This document shows positions 63,930 through 64,000 of a DNA stretch of 64,000 nt, piece by piece. The stretch comes from Nocardioides donggukensis. GTDB lineage: Bacteria; Actinomycetota; Actinomycetes; Propionibacteriales; Nocardioidaceae. The notes under the pieces were generated by a model, which saw nothing but the letters and a program-made list of their open reading frames with translations, did not search any database and was not told the DNA's origin. Made by a program: the position numbers and the translations under genes. Within the stretch, counting starts at the first letter, position 1; each line of letters opens with the position of its first letter. Where the stretch lies: assembly GCF_014842875.1 (NCBI RefSeq), contig NZ_JACYXZ010000002.1, positions 558,001 to 622,000 of the forward strand, in the 5' to 3' direction.

Positions 63930-64000
63930 CGGGCCACCGCCAGCTCGGCCCAGGCGGCGGCGAAGGCGCCGTCCGGTGCCTCCTGCGCGACCAGCCGGGC
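63926..64000 (-). CDS. C-terminal end of an unidentified gene
   Basis: The last 24 codons of a frame that enters from the right edge, ending ..WAELAVAR and overlapping the methyltransferase start by 4 nt (ATGA). Too short to identify; it shows that the operon continues beyond the window. Confidence 0.6.
   Translation of the reverse strand, partial: ARLVAQEAPDGAFAAAWAELAVAR

Overview
The window is very G+C-rich, almost fully coding DNA from an actinobacterium. The conserved block thrS-HIT-CDP-alcohol phosphatidyltransferase-pdxST-yebC-ruvCAB-yajC-secDF-apt-rel, together with SsgA-like, DUF222/HNH, ANTAR and GlgA/GlgM-type genes, suggests a member of the Propionibacteriales such as Nocardioides. 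This placement is inferred from gene content and codon bias only. Most operons are tightly packed, with ATGA or GTGA start/stop overlaps.

Layout. 1-4.5 kb: the end of a peptide-type ABC transporter operon (binding protein, two permeases, two ATPases), closed by a perfect palindromic terminator. 4.5-13.6 kb: aspS-hisS-MBL hydrolase, a DUF349 protein, a secreted lytic transglycosylase and the bifunctional (p)ppGpp enzyme Rel. 13.7-19.8 kb: apt, secF, secD, yajC and ruvBAC, with a LexA box in front of ruvC. 20.0-22.2 kb: a DUF222/HNH gene bracketed by arrays of REP-like palindromes, wedged between ruvC and yebC, which are usually adjacent. 22.2-28.5 kb: yebC, pdxT, pdxS, a phosphatidylinositol-phosphate-synthase-like enzyme, an IMPase, a HIT protein and thrS. 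28.6-31.9 kb: an exported sulfatase and a cation/proton antiporter.

31.9-34.9 kb looks like a small integrated element at the 3' end of a tRNA-Val(CAC) gene. A 20-nt copy of the tRNA 3' end lies 2.86 kb away, next to what appears to be the tRNA's original terminator. Inside are a secreted Asp/Cys-repeat protein and a sigma factor lacking its promoter-binding helix-turn-helix, joined in frame to a membrane protein; no integrase is seen. 35-46.7 kb holds an SsgA-like gene, a PabC-like aminotransferase, a tRNA Gly-Cys-Val cluster, a flavin oxidoreductase, a K+ channel, a YihY/BrkB protein, an AidB-like acyl-CoA dehydrogenase, glgC and glgA (divergent) and glyA.

46.8-50.5 kb is a sulfate assimilation operon (sulfite reductase, zinc-ribbon protein, APS/PAPS reductase, sirohydrochlorin chelatase) preceded by a short leader peptide and a hairpin, probably an attenuator. 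50.6-52.7 kb: a translationally coupled PPK2, HipA-like kinase and DUF3037 trio. 52.8-57.9 kb: a stress-signalling cluster with a SigB/F-type sigma factor, a GAF-ANTAR regulator and a four-domain PAS-PP2C-HATPase-STAS protein whose STAS domain appears to lack its phosphorylation serine. 57.9-59.7 kb: recA-recX with a LexA box identical in core to that of ruvC. 59.7-64 kb: a tightly coupled operon with a two-component system, a membrane protein, a membrane-fused molybdopterin oxidoreductase and a methyltransferase.
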